NCBI GenBank assembly: GCA_002315855.1
Contig: DCIG01000050.1
Coordinates: 1 to 64,000 of the forward strand
Direction: 5' to 3'
DNA: 64,000 nucleotides
From: Lentisphaeria bacterium UBA1732
GTDB lineage: Bacteria; Verrucomicrobiota; Lentisphaeria; Victivallales; UBA1829
Position 1 is the stretch's first letter. Each line of letters begins with the position of its first letter. The notes below the pieces were generated by a model, which searched no databases, was not told where the DNA came from, and saw only the letters and a list, made by a program, of their open reading frames with translations. Position numbers and translations under genes: made by a program. Of the stretch, positions 25,263 to 34,189 are shown piece after piece.

Positions 25263-27529
25263 ATTCCTTCCATCAAAGGGACGGGTTCAGGCGACGGTTT
25301 CGGAGCAAGGATGATGCAGGAAAGCCACGGGAGACGCACCGTAAGATGATAAGGAAGATTGTGGAAAATGCCGTCCTCGGCAACCATGCGCTGACCATTC
25401 AGGAGACCGGTCCCATCGTATTCTTCACGGTCGGTGTTGAAAAGTTCGACCCATTCTCCGGGGAGAGGAACGCCAAGAGTGAAATTATCACGGACCACCG
25501 GAGTCAAGTTCAAAATCACAACGAGGGGATGCCTGTGCGCTTTGTCCCATCGAATGAAAGAAAAGACACTCTGCCGGAAATTGCCGCAGTCAATCCACTG
25601 GAAGCCATTCATGGTGAAATCATCTTCCCAAAGAGAAGGCTGAGAACGATAGAAGAGATTGAGTTCGCGGACCATGCGGTGCAGGGCATCGTGAGCAGGA
25701 TATTTGAGGAGAAGCCAGTCAATGCTCTGGTTGTTGCAGTTCCATTCAATCACCTGAGCGAGCTCGCCGCCCATGAAGATGAGTTTTTTACCGGGATGAG
25801 CCGCCATATAGGCATACATGGCACGGAGGTTGGCAAACTTCTGCCTGTAATCACCGGACATGCGGTCAAACAGGGATTTTTTGCAGTGAACGACCTCATC
25901 ATGGCTGAACGGGAGGATAAAGTTTTCCGTGAACGCGTAGCAAATCGAAAACGAAAGTCTGTTATGATGATAACTGCGGAAAATGGGGTCGAGCGCGAAA
26001 TAATCAAGGGTGTCGTGCATCCAGCCCATATTCCACTTGAACGTGAATCCAAGACCGGAGAGGTAAATCGGACGGGAAACGCCGGGCCATGAGGTGGATT
26101 CCTCCGCAATCATGACCGTGCCGGGGAACATGGAATGAGTCAGTTCATTGAGGCGGCGAATAAACGAAACGGCTTCCAGATTTTCACAGCCGCCGTACTG
26201 ATTCGGAATCCATTCGCCCTCCTTGCGGGAGTAATTGAGGTAAAGCATGGAGGCGACAGCATCCACGCGCAAACCATCCACATGATAGCGATCCATCCAG
26301 AAAAGAGCACTGCCAATGAGGAAATCACGGACTTCGTTGCGTCCGAAGTTAAAGATGTAAGTACCCCAGTCCTTCTGTTCACCCTTGCGCGGGTCGGCGT
26401 GTTCATAGAGGGCAGTGCCGTCGAAACGTCCGAGTGAGAACAAATCACGGGGAAAATGAGCAGGGACCCAGTCAAGAATCACCCCGATATTCTTCTCGTG
26501 CATGTGATTCATGAACCATGCGAAATCATCGGGAGAGCCGTAGCGTGCAGTGGGGGCATAATATCCTGTTACCTGATAGCCCCAGGACTGATCGAGGGGA
26601 TGTTCCATCACGGGGAGCAGTTCCACGTGCGTATAGCCCATATCCAGCACATAATCCGCAAGTGCGACGGCAAGTTCGCGGTAGTTGTTGAAAGTCTCCT
26701 TGATTTCGGGGAGCTTCAAACCGGGACCGCCCCAGCTGCCGAGGTGAACTTCATAAATATTCATCGGGCTTTCAATGGGATTGCAGGCGGAACGAGTCTG
26801 CATCCATTCGTCATCGGACCATTTGAAATGACCGCCATTGGAAACGATACCGGCATTATTCGGGCGCAGCTCAGTGCGCTGTGCATAGGGATCGAGTTTG
26901 AGGACGATTTCACCCGTACAGGTGTGCACCTCGTATTTATAGACTTCGCCCTCTTTCACATCGGGGATGAAAAGTTCCCAAATGCCGGATGAACCAAGCA
27001 GACGCATTGCATGACGGCGACCATCCCAATTATTGAAGTTGCCAACGACTGAAACGCCAAGAGCATTCGGAGCCCAAACCGTAAAGAGAGTACCGCTGAC
27101 ATCGCCGTATTTTTTCAGATGAGCCCCCATGACATCATAAACACGAAGATGTTCGCCGCGGCTGAAGAGAGAAATATCATCTTCGGAAATACCGGGGAGG
27201 AAGCAATAGGGGTCGGCTGTAATGAAGGTGGAATGTTCAAATGTCTTGCGAATTTTATAGGCAAAGAATTTTCGTTTTGAGGGGAAGAAACAACCGAAGA
27301 GACCATTTTCATGAATGCGTGAAGCCGGGAAGAGATTGGCACCGACAATGATCTCAATTTTCAGAGCATCGGGGTCGTAAACATAAACGGCAATGCCATT
27401 TCCAACCCTGTGCATTCCAAGGACGGCATGAGGATTGCGAGAAGAACCGCTGAATAAATCCTTCAAAGCAGAAGAATCGGGCACCGGAACAGAAATACGG
27501 ATGTTCGAAGCACTCATAAAAGAAGTCAT
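25256..27529 (-). CDS. glgB: 1,4-alpha-glucan branching enzyme
   Basis: Forms alpha-1,6 branches in glycogen. GH13 architecture with an N-terminal CBM48-like region (about 30-225, including TLFTVWAPNALGVSVVGNFN) and the catalytic barrel. Visible motifs: ELLPVMEHPLDQSWGYQVTG, the nucleophile in GLRVDAVASMLYL, the acid in MIAEEST and the transition-state Asp in FSHDEVVH, with GGELAQVIEWN after it. 757 residues is slightly above the usual 730. It overlaps cdsA by 4 bp (ATGA), so it is the last gene of a gmhA-like/uppS/cdsA/glgB unit. No other glycogen gene is adjacent, an unusual setting. The stop codon comes from a repeat element. Confidence 0.95.
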   Translation of the reverse strand: MTSFMSASNIRISVPVPDSSALKDLFSGSSRNPHAVLGMHRVGNGIAVYVYDPDALKIEIIVGANLFPASRIHENGLFGCFFPSKRKFFAYKIRKTFEHSTFITADPYCFLPGISEDDISLFSRGEHLRVYDVMGAHLKKYGDVSGTLFTVWAPNALGVSVVGNFNNWDGRRHAMRLLGSSGIWELFIPDVKEGEVYKYEVHTCTGEIVLKLDPYAQRTELRPNNAGIVSNGGHFKWSDDEWMQTRSACNPIESPMNIYEVHLGSWGGPGLKLPEIKETFNNYRELAVALADYVLDMGYTHVELLPVMEHPLDQSWGYQVTGYYAPTARYGSPDDFAWFMNHMHEKNIGVILDWVPAHFPRDLFSLGRFDGTALYEHADPRKGEQKDWGTYIFNFGRNEVRDFLIGSALFWMDRYHVDGLRVDAVASMLYLNYSRKEGEWIPNQYGGCENLEAVSFIRRLNELTHSMFPGTVMIAEESTSWPGVSRPIYLSGLGFTFKWNMGWMHDTLDYFALDPIFRSYHHNRLSFSICYAFTENFILPFSHDEVVHCKKSLFDRMSGDYRQKFANLRAMYAYMAAHPGKKLIFMGGELAQVIEWNCNNQSIDWLLLKYPAHDALHRMVRELNLFYRSQPSLWEDDFTMNGFQWIDCGNFRQSVFSFIRWDKAHRHPLVVILNLTPVVRDNFTLGVPLPGEWVELFNTDREEYDGTGLLNGQRMVAEDGIFHNLPYHLTVRLPWLSCIILAPKPSPEPVPLMEGIS

Positions 27530-28500
27530 CCCCCAATGATGAAAATATAAATCGGACGCTGAATCATGGCAAATAGAACGGCATTGACCATCAAACTGTC
27601 CGTAAGGTCATAAAGACCGCCGATACCGGGCAGAAAATGACCGGAATCCTTCACTTTGCAGGTGCGCTTGATGCTGGATTCGGCAAGGTCGCCAATGGCA
27701 CCGCCGAAGTAAAGGACAGCACCAATAGCGGAAGCAGCAAGGTACAGCGACCATGTTTTCGGGAAAATATCATTGTACTGGGTGCTTCTGCACAGATAAA
27801 TCATCAGATTACTGCCAATGATGCAGGTCAGGAGACCGCCGACAGCACCTTCCCATGATTTACCGGGACTGATTTTGGGAATGAGCTTATGATTGCCGCC
27901 TTTGTTCCGCAGAAAATAAGCAGAGAGACTGCCGACCACGTAGGCGCCAATATCTCCGAGCTTGGTAATCAGAACAAAATAAAGGAAGAAGAAATTATAT
28001 GAGGTAACATTCACATAATGAGCTTCTTCCCGGCCAAAGAAATAAATTTCCACGATGCACTGGATGGCCATATTCACCAAAAACATCGGGACCAGCATAT
28101 TCACGATACGGCGGAATTTATTTTCCTTGTTGCAGGACTGGAGAATCGCCACCCAAATAATAAACGCAATCAGCAGAGGAAGCGAAAAACTGACCGCAGA
28201 GGAAATCTGAATCACAATGGAACGGAAATCCTGAACGATGTAGTGAAGACGTCCGAAATGCTGCTGGACAATCGTTGCCGCCGTAGTCAGAAAACATGCT
28301 GTGGCGGAAAGATGAGCGGAAACATCTTTGCTGGCTTTTCCATCCAGCATTTTGGCAAGCTCATAGGCTGTACCGTAAGTGAGCAGGCAGCACAAAATTC
28401 CAAACACCCAAATACTCAAGCGCATGGGCAGGAAAACTGAGCCGGAAAGCAAAGCAAGAAGAACTACCGTACTGAATGTGCGTTTCCAAAAAGTATTCAT
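27526..28500 (-). CDS. cdsA: Phosphatidate cytidylyltransferase
   Basis: Makes CDP-diacylglycerol from phosphatidate and CTP in the inner membrane. About eight hydrophobic segments; conserved ISPGKSWEGAVGG and IGDLAESSIKRTCKVKDSGH. The family signature normally ends H-G-G-x-x-D-R-x-D; here it reads GIGGLYDLTDS, so the His and Arg are replaced while the essential Asp residues remain. This variation is seen in some distant CdsA proteins and I still expect activity. It follows uppS by 3 bp and overlaps glgB by 4 bp; the uppS-cdsA pairing is a widespread envelope-synthesis arrangement. Confidence 0.92.
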   Translation of the reverse strand: MNTFWKRTFSTVVLLALLSGSVFLPMRLSIWVFGILCCLLTYGTAYELAKMLDGKASKDVSAHLSATACFLTTAATIVQQHFGRLHYIVQDFRSIVIQISSAVSFSLPLLIAFIIWVAILQSCNKENKFRRIVNMLVPMFLVNMAIQCIVEIYFFGREEAHYVNVTSYNFFFLYFVLITKLGDIGAYVVGSLSAYFLRNKGGNHKLIPKISPGKSWEGAVGGLLTCIIGSNLMIYLCRSTQYNDIFPKTWSLYLAASAIGAVLYFGGAIGDLAESSIKRTCKVKDSGHFLPGIGGLYDLTDSLMVNAVLFAMIQRPIYIFIIGG

Positions 28501-28503
28501 TTC

Positions 28504-29217
28504 TCAACGACCTCCGAATCTGCGGTTTCGATGATAGAAAGTCTGTACAGCCTTGTCAAATTCCGAAATATCAAAGTCAGGCCAATAGACCGGCGTAAAA
28601 TAAAATTCACTGTAAGAGAGCTGCCACAAAAGAAAATTGCTGATACGCTGTTCGCCGCTGGTGCGAATCATCAGGTCGGGATTCGGCACATCCGGCAAAA
28701 ACAGGTTGGAAGCAATGGTCTGCTCCGTAATATCATCAGGAGAAAGCGTACCGTTTTGAACCTGTGCAGCGATTTTGCGGGCAGCAAATGTGATTTCCTG
28801 ACGGGAACCATAATTCAGAGCAAGAATAAAGGTGCGCCGGAAGTCTGAAGAAGTTTCCTCCATGACTTTCTGTAAACGCACCTGACAGGAGGCCGGAAGA
28901 CCATTTATGTCGCCCATCATCCGCAAACGGATTTTTTCCTGCTTAAGAAGAGCGAGATTGGAGTCGAGGAAGTCGCAAAGGATGGACATGAGAGCATCGA
29001 CTTCCTCCTTGGAACGCTTCCAATTCTCCGTACTGAACGCATACAAGGTAACGAACTTGATTTCAGGATATTTCTGCATCCATTTAACGAAGTTGACGAC
29101 ATTTTTCGCGCCTGCCAAATGACCTTCGACACGTTCCAGATTGTGTTCTTTCGCCCATCTGCCGTTGCCGTCCAGAATAATGGCGACATGAGTCAGGGGA
29201 GAATCATTTTCCGCCAT
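28504..29217 (-). CDS. uppS: Isoprenyl transferase (undecaprenyl diphosphate synthase)
   Basis: Builds the C55 lipid carrier for peptidoglycan and polysaccharide synthesis by cis-condensation of isopentenyl diphosphate onto farnesyl diphosphate. Motifs: VAIILDGNGRWAK (catalytic Asp), GHLAGAKNV, TLYAFSTENWKR, NYGSRQEI and DLMIRTSGEQRISNFLLWQ. The usual MDGNxRWA reads LDGNGRWA. The start at 29217 has a strong GGAGGA; the longer frame upstream only overlaps the previous gene. 237 residues, normal length. The first 14 bp overlap the 3' end of the SIS gene. Confidence 0.95.
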   Translation of the reverse strand: MAENDSPLTHVAIILDGNGRWAKEHNLERVEGHLAGAKNVVNFVKWMQKYPEIKFVTLYAFSTENWKRSKEEVDALMSILCDFLDSNLALLKQEKIRLRMMGDINGLPASCQVRLQKVMEETSSDFRRTFILALNYGSRQEITFAARKIAAQVQNGTLSPDDITEQTIASNLFLPDVPNPDLMIRTSGEQRISNFLLWQLSYSEFYFTPVYWPDFDISEFDKAVQTFYHRNRRFGGR

Positions 29218-29857
29218 AAAATTCCTCCTCCAGCATAATCGCCAGGGTGTGGTAAAGCGGGAGATGATATTCCTGAACGATATACGCTTCCTTGCCGGGG
29301 ACATCCATAATCACATCGGCATACGGACGGCAAATGCCCTCTTCGTGGTCGCCCGTCATAAGAATCGTGGTAATGCCCATGGCACGGGCAACTTTGAAAG
29401 CATTGCAGATACTGACGGATTTTCCCGATGTGGTAAAGCCCATAACGGCATCGCCTTCACACCCGTAAATGAGGAGCTGCTGAGCGTAAATCATCATCGG
29501 GTCAACATCATTCATGTACGCAGTCGCCAAGGCAGACTGACCACTGAGAGTCATTGCACGAAAACCGCACTGCAAAAAATCGGCAAGATGATCGTCAGGA
29601 TACAAGGAATCAAGTTTCCGCCGAAGCTCGTCCGGGAGAGGACGTCTCTTCAGAAAACTCTTGCCAAGTTCCCCGACCAAATGATCCGCATCGGAATAAC
29701 TTCCGCCATTTCCACAACAAAATAAAGTTTTGCCATTGAAAAATACGTTTTTCAGAGTAATGTATAGAAAGGATATTTTTTCAGACGCCGGTTCCAATGC
29801 GGGACAACGTCTGAACAAATCATCCAGATGCTTTTTCACATTGCTGTTGATAACCAT
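29204..29857 (-). CDS. SIS-domain phosphosugar isomerase, GmhA-like
   Basis: SIS domain related to sedoheptulose-7-phosphate isomerase GmhA and the DnaA-binding protein DiaA. Typical motifs: LFCCGNGGSYSDADHLVGEL, MTLSGQSALATAYMND and VMGFTTSGKSVSICNAF, followed by YHLPLYHTLAIMLEEEFY. 217 residues versus about 195 for GmhA. If GmhA, it would start ADP-heptose synthesis for lipopolysaccharide; a DiaA-type role cannot be excluded, notably because its start codon lies inside the DnaA-box cluster upstream of dnaN. It is the first gene of the leftward uppS-cdsA-glgB unit. Confidence 0.82.
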   Translation of the reverse strand: MVINSNVKKHLDDLFRRCPALEPASEKISFLYITLKNVFFNGKTLFCCGNGGSYSDADHLVGELGKSFLKRRPLPDELRRKLDSLYPDDHLADFLQCGFRAMTLSGQSALATAYMNDVDPMMIYAQQLLIYGCEGDAVMGFTTSGKSVSICNAFKVARAMGITTILMTGDHEEGICRPYADVIMDVPGKEAYIVQEYHLPLYHTLAIMLEEEFYGGK

Positions 29858-30050
29858 GTTAACCTTCTGTTGATGAATCGTTGAAAAATTAATACTATGT
29901 TAATAGAACACCATTTATCGACAAAGTCAAACATCTTTATCAACAAGTTTGAAAAAAAGTGAAAATGAGGTTAAAAAAGAGTGTTGAAATGGTGGTTATC
30001 AACATTATCAACATCTCTACTGATAATACAAATTTAAATTTGAAATAATT
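29845..30050. other. oriC: Candidate replication origin (DnaA-box cluster)
   Basis: Four perfect 9-mers TTATCAACA: 29845-29853 (minus), 29937-29945, 29996-30004 and 30005-30013 (the last two abutting). One-mismatch boxes: TGTTGATGA at 29869-29877 and TTATCGACA at 29915-29923. An AT-rich tract with the palindrome CAAATTTAAATTTG follows (about 30028-30050). Located between a leftward operon and rightward dnaN-recF. No dnaA gene is in the window. Confidence 0.75.
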
Positions 30051-30147
30051 ATCAGAATCAGCCGAACAACAAAGTGTCAATAACATAACGGGCATCTCTA
30101 TTGCAGTAGAGGTATCCCCAAATCAACGGTTATCCCGGAGGAACACC

Positions 30148-31254
30148 ATGAAAATCAAAATCAAGAAAGACGTACTGTTCAAAGCAATGCAGCGAGTAGG
30201 AAGCACCGTAAGCAGCCGAAATACACTGCCGCTGCTCGCCAATGTGCTGATTGAGGCGGCAGAAGGAAGCATCAAGCTCACCGGAACAGATTTGGAAATC
30301 CGAATTGAGACGACAGTGGCGGCTGAAGTGATAGAAGAAGGAAAAACAACTCTGCCCGCGAAGAAGCTGATTACGCTGATTTCAAAGTGCCGCGGAGAAG
30401 AAGTGCTGATTGAAAGCAATGAAAATTATCACTCGAAAATCAAATGCGGAACGACCTCCGTCATGCTTCTGGGACTTGATCCGTCCGATTATCCTCAGCA
30501 AAATGAAATGACCGTGAAACGTTCGTTCAAGCTGAAACAGGCGGATTTGGCAACGATAATCGACAGAATCATGTATGCAGCGGCGAACAGCCAGGATTCA
30601 AGAACATATTTGCAGGGACTGCTTTTTTCCATCAAGGACGGCAAGTTCACGGCAGTGGCAACCGACGGAAAACGTCTGGCTCTGTGCGAAAAGCTCTTCG
30701 ACTACGAAGAAGGCACGGAAGAAACAGACGGCGACATTATCGTTACGCTGAAATCCGCCACAGAACTGAAGAGATTGATGGAGAAAGAAGGCGAAGTGGA
30801 AGTGCAGATTTCCGAAAATCAGGTATTGTTCCGCCTCAGCGACACGATTCTGATTTCCAAGCTGATTGACGGGAATTACCCGAATTACCGGCCGATTATT
30901 CCGTCTTCCTACAAGCAGGTGATTTCCGTTCCGAGAGACAGCGTGCAATACGCAATTGACCTGCTGATGAGCACATTCGGCGAATCGACTTCACCGAGCA
31001 TACGTTTGACGTTCGGCGAAAACAATCTGCTGTTCGAGGTCAACAGCAACATCGGCGAAGGCAAAGAAGAAGTGCCGATTCAGTACGAAGGCGAACCGAT
31101 TTCCGTTCAGTTCAATACATCTTTCCTGCTGGAACCGTTCCGTCATCTGGACAACGACAATGTATTCATCAAGCTGAATGATGTGATGAGCCCGGTTACC
31201 GTGGAAAGCGGCGACGGATTCCTGTACATCATCATGCCGATGAGAAACAAGTAA
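30148..31254 (+). CDS. dnaN: DNA polymerase III beta subunit (sliding clamp)
   Basis: Ring-shaped processivity factor for the replicative polymerase; 368 residues, the standard length, made of three similar domains. Sequence features: RNTLPLLANVLIEA near the start, NSQDSRTYLQGLLF and FTAVATDGKRLALCE in the middle, and a C-terminal LDNDNVFIKLNDVMSPVTVE with the final MPMRN typical of the clamp end. The ribosome-binding site CGGAGGA is ideal. The gene sits immediately right of a DnaA-box cluster and upstream of recF, the classical origin neighbourhood. Confidence 0.98.
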   Translation: MKIKIKKDVLFKAMQRVGSTVSSRNTLPLLANVLIEAAEGSIKLTGTDLEIRIETTVAAEVIEEGKTTLPAKKLITLISKCRGEEVLIESNENYHSKIKCGTTSVMLLGLDPSDYPQQNEMTVKRSFKLKQADLATIIDRIMYAAANSQDSRTYLQGLLFSIKDGKFTAVATDGKRLALCEKLFDYEEGTEETDGDIIVTLKSATELKRLMEKEGEVEVQISENQVLFRLSDTILISKLIDGNYPNYRPIIPSSYKQVISVPRDSVQYAIDLLMSTFGESTSPSIRLTFGENNLLFEVNSNIGEGKEEVPIQYEGEPISVQFNTSFLLEPFRHLDNDNVFIKLNDVMSPVTVESGDGFLYIIMPMRNK

Positions 31255-31279
31255 GAGCAAATTCAATGAAAAAGGGGTC

Positions 31280-31340
31280 TTGCGGCGATTTTCTGAAGAT
31301 TGTTTTCCGAGCGTAAACGAGGAAAAGAAGTCGCCGCAGA
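31280..31340 (+). other. Two-part hairpin downstream of dnaN
   Basis: Outer arms TGCGGCGA (31281-31288) / TCGCCGCA (31331-31338) and inner arms TTTTCC (31303-31308) / GGAAAA (31321-31326). No T-run follows, so this may be a processing or attenuation structure rather than a terminator. Confidence 0.4.
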
Positions 31341-31350
31341 AGAATCCCGG

Positions 31351-31393
31351 AGCTGATTTTAAAAAATCTGTCTGCGATTTTTGAAATCAGCTT
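31351..31393. repeat. Dispersed inverted repeat, full copy
   Basis: AGCTGATTTTAAAAAATC, core TGTCTGCGA, right arm TTTTTGAAATCAGCTT. First of two tandem copies between dnaN and recF. Confidence 0.75.
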
Positions 31394-31421
31394 CATGAAA
31401 AATCTTCCCGTCAATTGTGCA

Positions 31422-31464
31422 AGCTCATTTCAAAATGTCCGGCAGGACTTTTTGAAATCGGTTT
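31422..31464. repeat. Dispersed inverted repeat, full copy
   Basis: AGCTCATTTCAAAATGTC, core CGGCAGG, right arm ACTTTTTGAAATCGGTTT. Both tandem copies are followed by TTCATGAA, so the repeated unit extends a few bases past the arm. Confidence 0.75.
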
Positions 31465-31609
31465 CATGAATGTAAGCGGGCAGGATTTTCGGGGGACAGA
31501 ATGTGCTTTTTTTCATTCGTTCAGGCTGTGCAGAAACAGGTGAAACGAAAGGTAAAAGAGTGATTCCATCCCCCTGAATTCAGCTCAAACCATTTTTTTG
31601 CCATACAGT

Positions 31610-32683
31610 ATGATTTCGGCTCTGGAACTTCACAATTTTCGATTGTTTGAATCACTTTCGCTCAACTTCAATGCGCGAAAAGTTTTTTTATGCGGTTCAA
31701 ACGGACAAGGAAAGACGACGATTCTGGAGTCGCTGTTCTATTTGTCGAATTTAAGGTCGTTCCGGACATCGCGCGCCGCAGAAATGATCACGATTCATGA
31801 GGAATATGCTTCACTGGCGGCAGATGTGTCATTCACCGGATGGAAAAAGCGGATTCAGGCAGGCTTGGGGAATAACTGCAGGCAGCTGAATATCGACGGA
31901 AAGCATGTAACGCGGGCAAGCGATTTTGCAGGAACGTATCACACCGTAACTTTTCTGCCGAATGACCCGGAAATCATAACGGGACGTTCGCAGGTAAGAC
32001 GGCGGATGCTGGACATGTTTATTTCGATGATTGACCGGGATTATTTCACAGCACTGCAAATGTACAGCACGGGAGTACGAAGCCGGAACTGTCTGCTGCG
32101 AGACCCGAAAAGCGATGAGGCACTGATCCGGTCGTATCATCCGCTGATTGCAGAGTACGGCGCAAAAATCAACGAAAGCAGAAAAATCCATTTGCGGATA
32201 TTGTCGGATTATATGCACGATGTAATCGTAACGCTGAAGCCGGAATTGTCCGATTTGACCATGAAAATGCGGACGAGTCGCGAATTGTGCGAAAAAGAAG
32301 CATACTGCAAGCGGCTGGATTCATCCATCGAACATGACCGGGGAATGGGATATACTTCATTCGGTCCGCATTTGGATGATTTCGATTTTGTGGCGGATGA
32401 AAAATCCCTGAAACTGTACGGGTCGCGCGGACAATGCAGAACAGTGTCCTTCGCACTGAAAGCGGCAGAATTTGACATCACGCAAAATCAGCGTTCCTCA
32501 CGGGACAATACAATCGTAATCGTAGATGACGCCACAGGAGACCTGGATAAGAAAACGCAGGACGCATTCTACAGCCGAATCTCAACGGCAAAACAGGTAT
32601 TCTGCACATTTACGGAACTGCCCGATCATCCGATGTCTGCGGATGCTCAGGTAATCCAGATTACCGCAGGACGCGCAGTTTAG
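31610..32683 (+). CDS. recF: DNA replication and repair protein RecF
   Basis: ABC-type ATPase that helps load RecA on gapped DNA. Walker A GSNGQGKTT, the signature-like SRGQCRTVSFALKAAEF and Walker B region TIVIVDDATGDLD; LHNFRLFESLSLNF is the usual RecF N-terminus. I start at the ATG 31610 (MISALELHNF); a TTG four codons earlier is possible, and the ribosome-binding site is weak for both. 357 residues, normal length. It lies about 350 bp after dnaN; the gap holds a hairpin and two repeat copies. Confidence 0.93.
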   Translation: MISALELHNFRLFESLSLNFNARKVFLCGSNGQGKTTILESLFYLSNLRSFRTSRAAEMITIHEEYASLAADVSFTGWKKRIQAGLGNNCRQLNIDGKHVTRASDFAGTYHTVTFLPNDPEIITGRSQVRRRMLDMFISMIDRDYFTALQMYSTGVRSRNCLLRDPKSDEALIRSYHPLIAEYGAKINESRKIHLRILSDYMHDVIVTLKPELSDLTMKMRTSRELCEKEAYCKRLDSSIEHDRGMGYTSFGPHLDDFDFVADEKSLKLYGSRGQCRTVSFALKAAEFDITQNQRSSRDNTIVIVDDATGDLDKKTQDAFYSRISTAKQVFCTFTELPDHPMSADAQVIQITAGRAV

Positions 32684-32712
32684 CCATAAGAGCTGAGCTC
32701 ACAAGCGATTCA

Positions 32713-32735
32713 GAGCCGATTTCAAAACAAGCTGA
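32713..32735. repeat. Degenerate dispersed repeat
   Basis: AGCCGATTTCAAAACAAGCTGAT between recF and thiI; only partly matches the family. Confidence 0.3.
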
Positions 32736-32756
32736 TAAGAAAGGAAACGAATATCA

Positions 32757-34037
32757 ATGTACAATTCGATTATATGCCGGTACAATGAGATTGCCACAAA
32801 GGGCAACAACCGCTCCATGTTTGAAAATATGCTGATGCGCAACATGCGGACGCTGATCAAGCCGGATATTCCTGAGATACTGCTCCGGAAAATGCGCGGA
32901 CGCATTTACATTTACAAAGACGGGTTTACGGTTTTCACGGAAGAAGAGAAAGAAATGATTACGGAACGCCTGAAACGTGTTTTCGGGCTGGATTCATTTT
33001 CGTTCTGCATGGAGGGACCGCGAGAATTTGACGCTTTGATGCAAATGATTCGTGATGAAGTGGTTCCGCTGTTTGAAGAACAGTTTGCAAAGGGCAATTC
33101 CGTGGTGAAATTCAGAACACGCGCCAGACGGTCCGACCATACATTTCCAATGTGTTCCCGCGATATTGAAATCGAAGTGGCAACGATGCTGGAAAAAATC
33201 GTGGGAGAAGATCATCTGAAAGTGGATTTGACCGATCCCGATATTTCCATCGGCGTGGAAATCCGCGAAAACAATTCCTCGGTCTTTCTGGAAACAGAAA
33301 AGGCGGCGGGCGGTCTTCCGGTGGGTTCCAATGCAGCTGTACTGGGATTGCTTTCCGGCGGAATCGATTCACCTGTGGCATGTGTCATGGCAATGCAGCG
33401 CGGATGCAGGATGGATTATCTGACCTTCCACAGTTATCCGTATACGCCAATGGAATCGGTGGAAAAGGTCCTGCGGATTTCGCAAATTGTCAACCGGTGG
33501 CAGCCGCACGGGACATTGTTTGCGTGCAATCTTTCCGAAATCCAGAAGCTGATTCGCGACAACTGTGACCCGCGATGCCGGACTGTACTGTACCGCAGAA
33601 TGATGATGCGAATTGCATCCATGCTCTGCCGGAAACGCAAACTCAGTGCCATTGTAACCGGTGAAGCCGTGGGACAAGTGGCAAGCCAGACCGTGGAAAA
33701 TATGGGCGTCATCAATCAGACAGTGCCGGATTTGATTCTGCGTCCGCTGTGCGGCATGGACAAGAATGAAACCATCATCCGCGCAAGAAACATCGGGACT
33801 TTTGAAACATCCATTGAGCCAATGATTGACAGCTGCACCGTCTTCGCTCCGGACTCTCCGGTGCTCCATGCAAAACTGCCGCAGATCGAATATGAAGAAA
33901 GCAGAATACCGGATTTGCAGGCGGCACTGCAAGCGGCATACGATGACATTGACATCGTTACAAATGACGAAAACGGTATGAAGCTGACGAAACTTTCCGG
34001 AAAGAAAGATTATCATGAAAATAATGATAATCAATGA
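32757..34037 (+). CDS. thiI: tRNA 4-thiouridine synthetase ThiI
   Basis: Adenylates U8 of tRNA and, in many organisms, helps form the thiazole sulfur carrier. N-terminal ferredoxin-like/THUMP region (residues 1-165; VVKFRTRARRSDHTF, ISIGVEIREN), then the PP-loop LLSGGIDSPVA near residue 205 and AIVTGEAVGQVASQT. It ends after the ATPase domain, with no rhodanese domain, so the sulfur-relay cysteine of the E. coli type is absent; the internal Cys in the GxxxCD-like region (NCDPRCR) is usual for the short form. AAAGGAAAC precedes the start. 426 residues. Confidence 0.93.
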   Translation: MYNSIICRYNEIATKGNNRSMFENMLMRNMRTLIKPDIPEILLRKMRGRIYIYKDGFTVFTEEEKEMITERLKRVFGLDSFSFCMEGPREFDALMQMIRDEVVPLFEEQFAKGNSVVKFRTRARRSDHTFPMCSRDIEIEVATMLEKIVGEDHLKVDLTDPDISIGVEIRENNSSVFLETEKAAGGLPVGSNAAVLGLLSGGIDSPVACVMAMQRGCRMDYLTFHSYPYTPMESVEKVLRISQIVNRWQPHGTLFACNLSEIQKLIRDNCDPRCRTVLYRRMMMRIASMLCRKRKLSAIVTGEAVGQVASQTVENMGVINQTVPDLILRPLCGMDKNETIIRARNIGTFETSIEPMIDSCTVFAPDSPVLHAKLPQIEYEESRIPDLQAALQAAYDDIDIVTNDENGMKLTKLSGKKDYHENNDNQ

Positions 34038-34046
34038 TTTGTTATA

Positions 34047-34142
34047 AATGACGGAACATTCGTCATTGACGGAAATATGACGGAATATCCGTTATTGACG
34101 GATAAAATGTCCGTTACAGATGACGTAATGACGGTTATCCCG
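34047..34142. repeat. TGACGGA palindrome block C
   Basis: Three successive hairpins: AATGACGGAACATTCGTCATT, ATGACGGAATATCCGTTAT and TTGACGGATAAAATGTCCGT, then a last TGACGTAATGACGG. They fill the gap between thiI and the lipoprotein hydrolase gene. Confidence 0.6.
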
Positions 34143-34189
34143 TAAATGAAGAAAAACCCAACAACATTAACCAATAAAGGAATGAAAAC

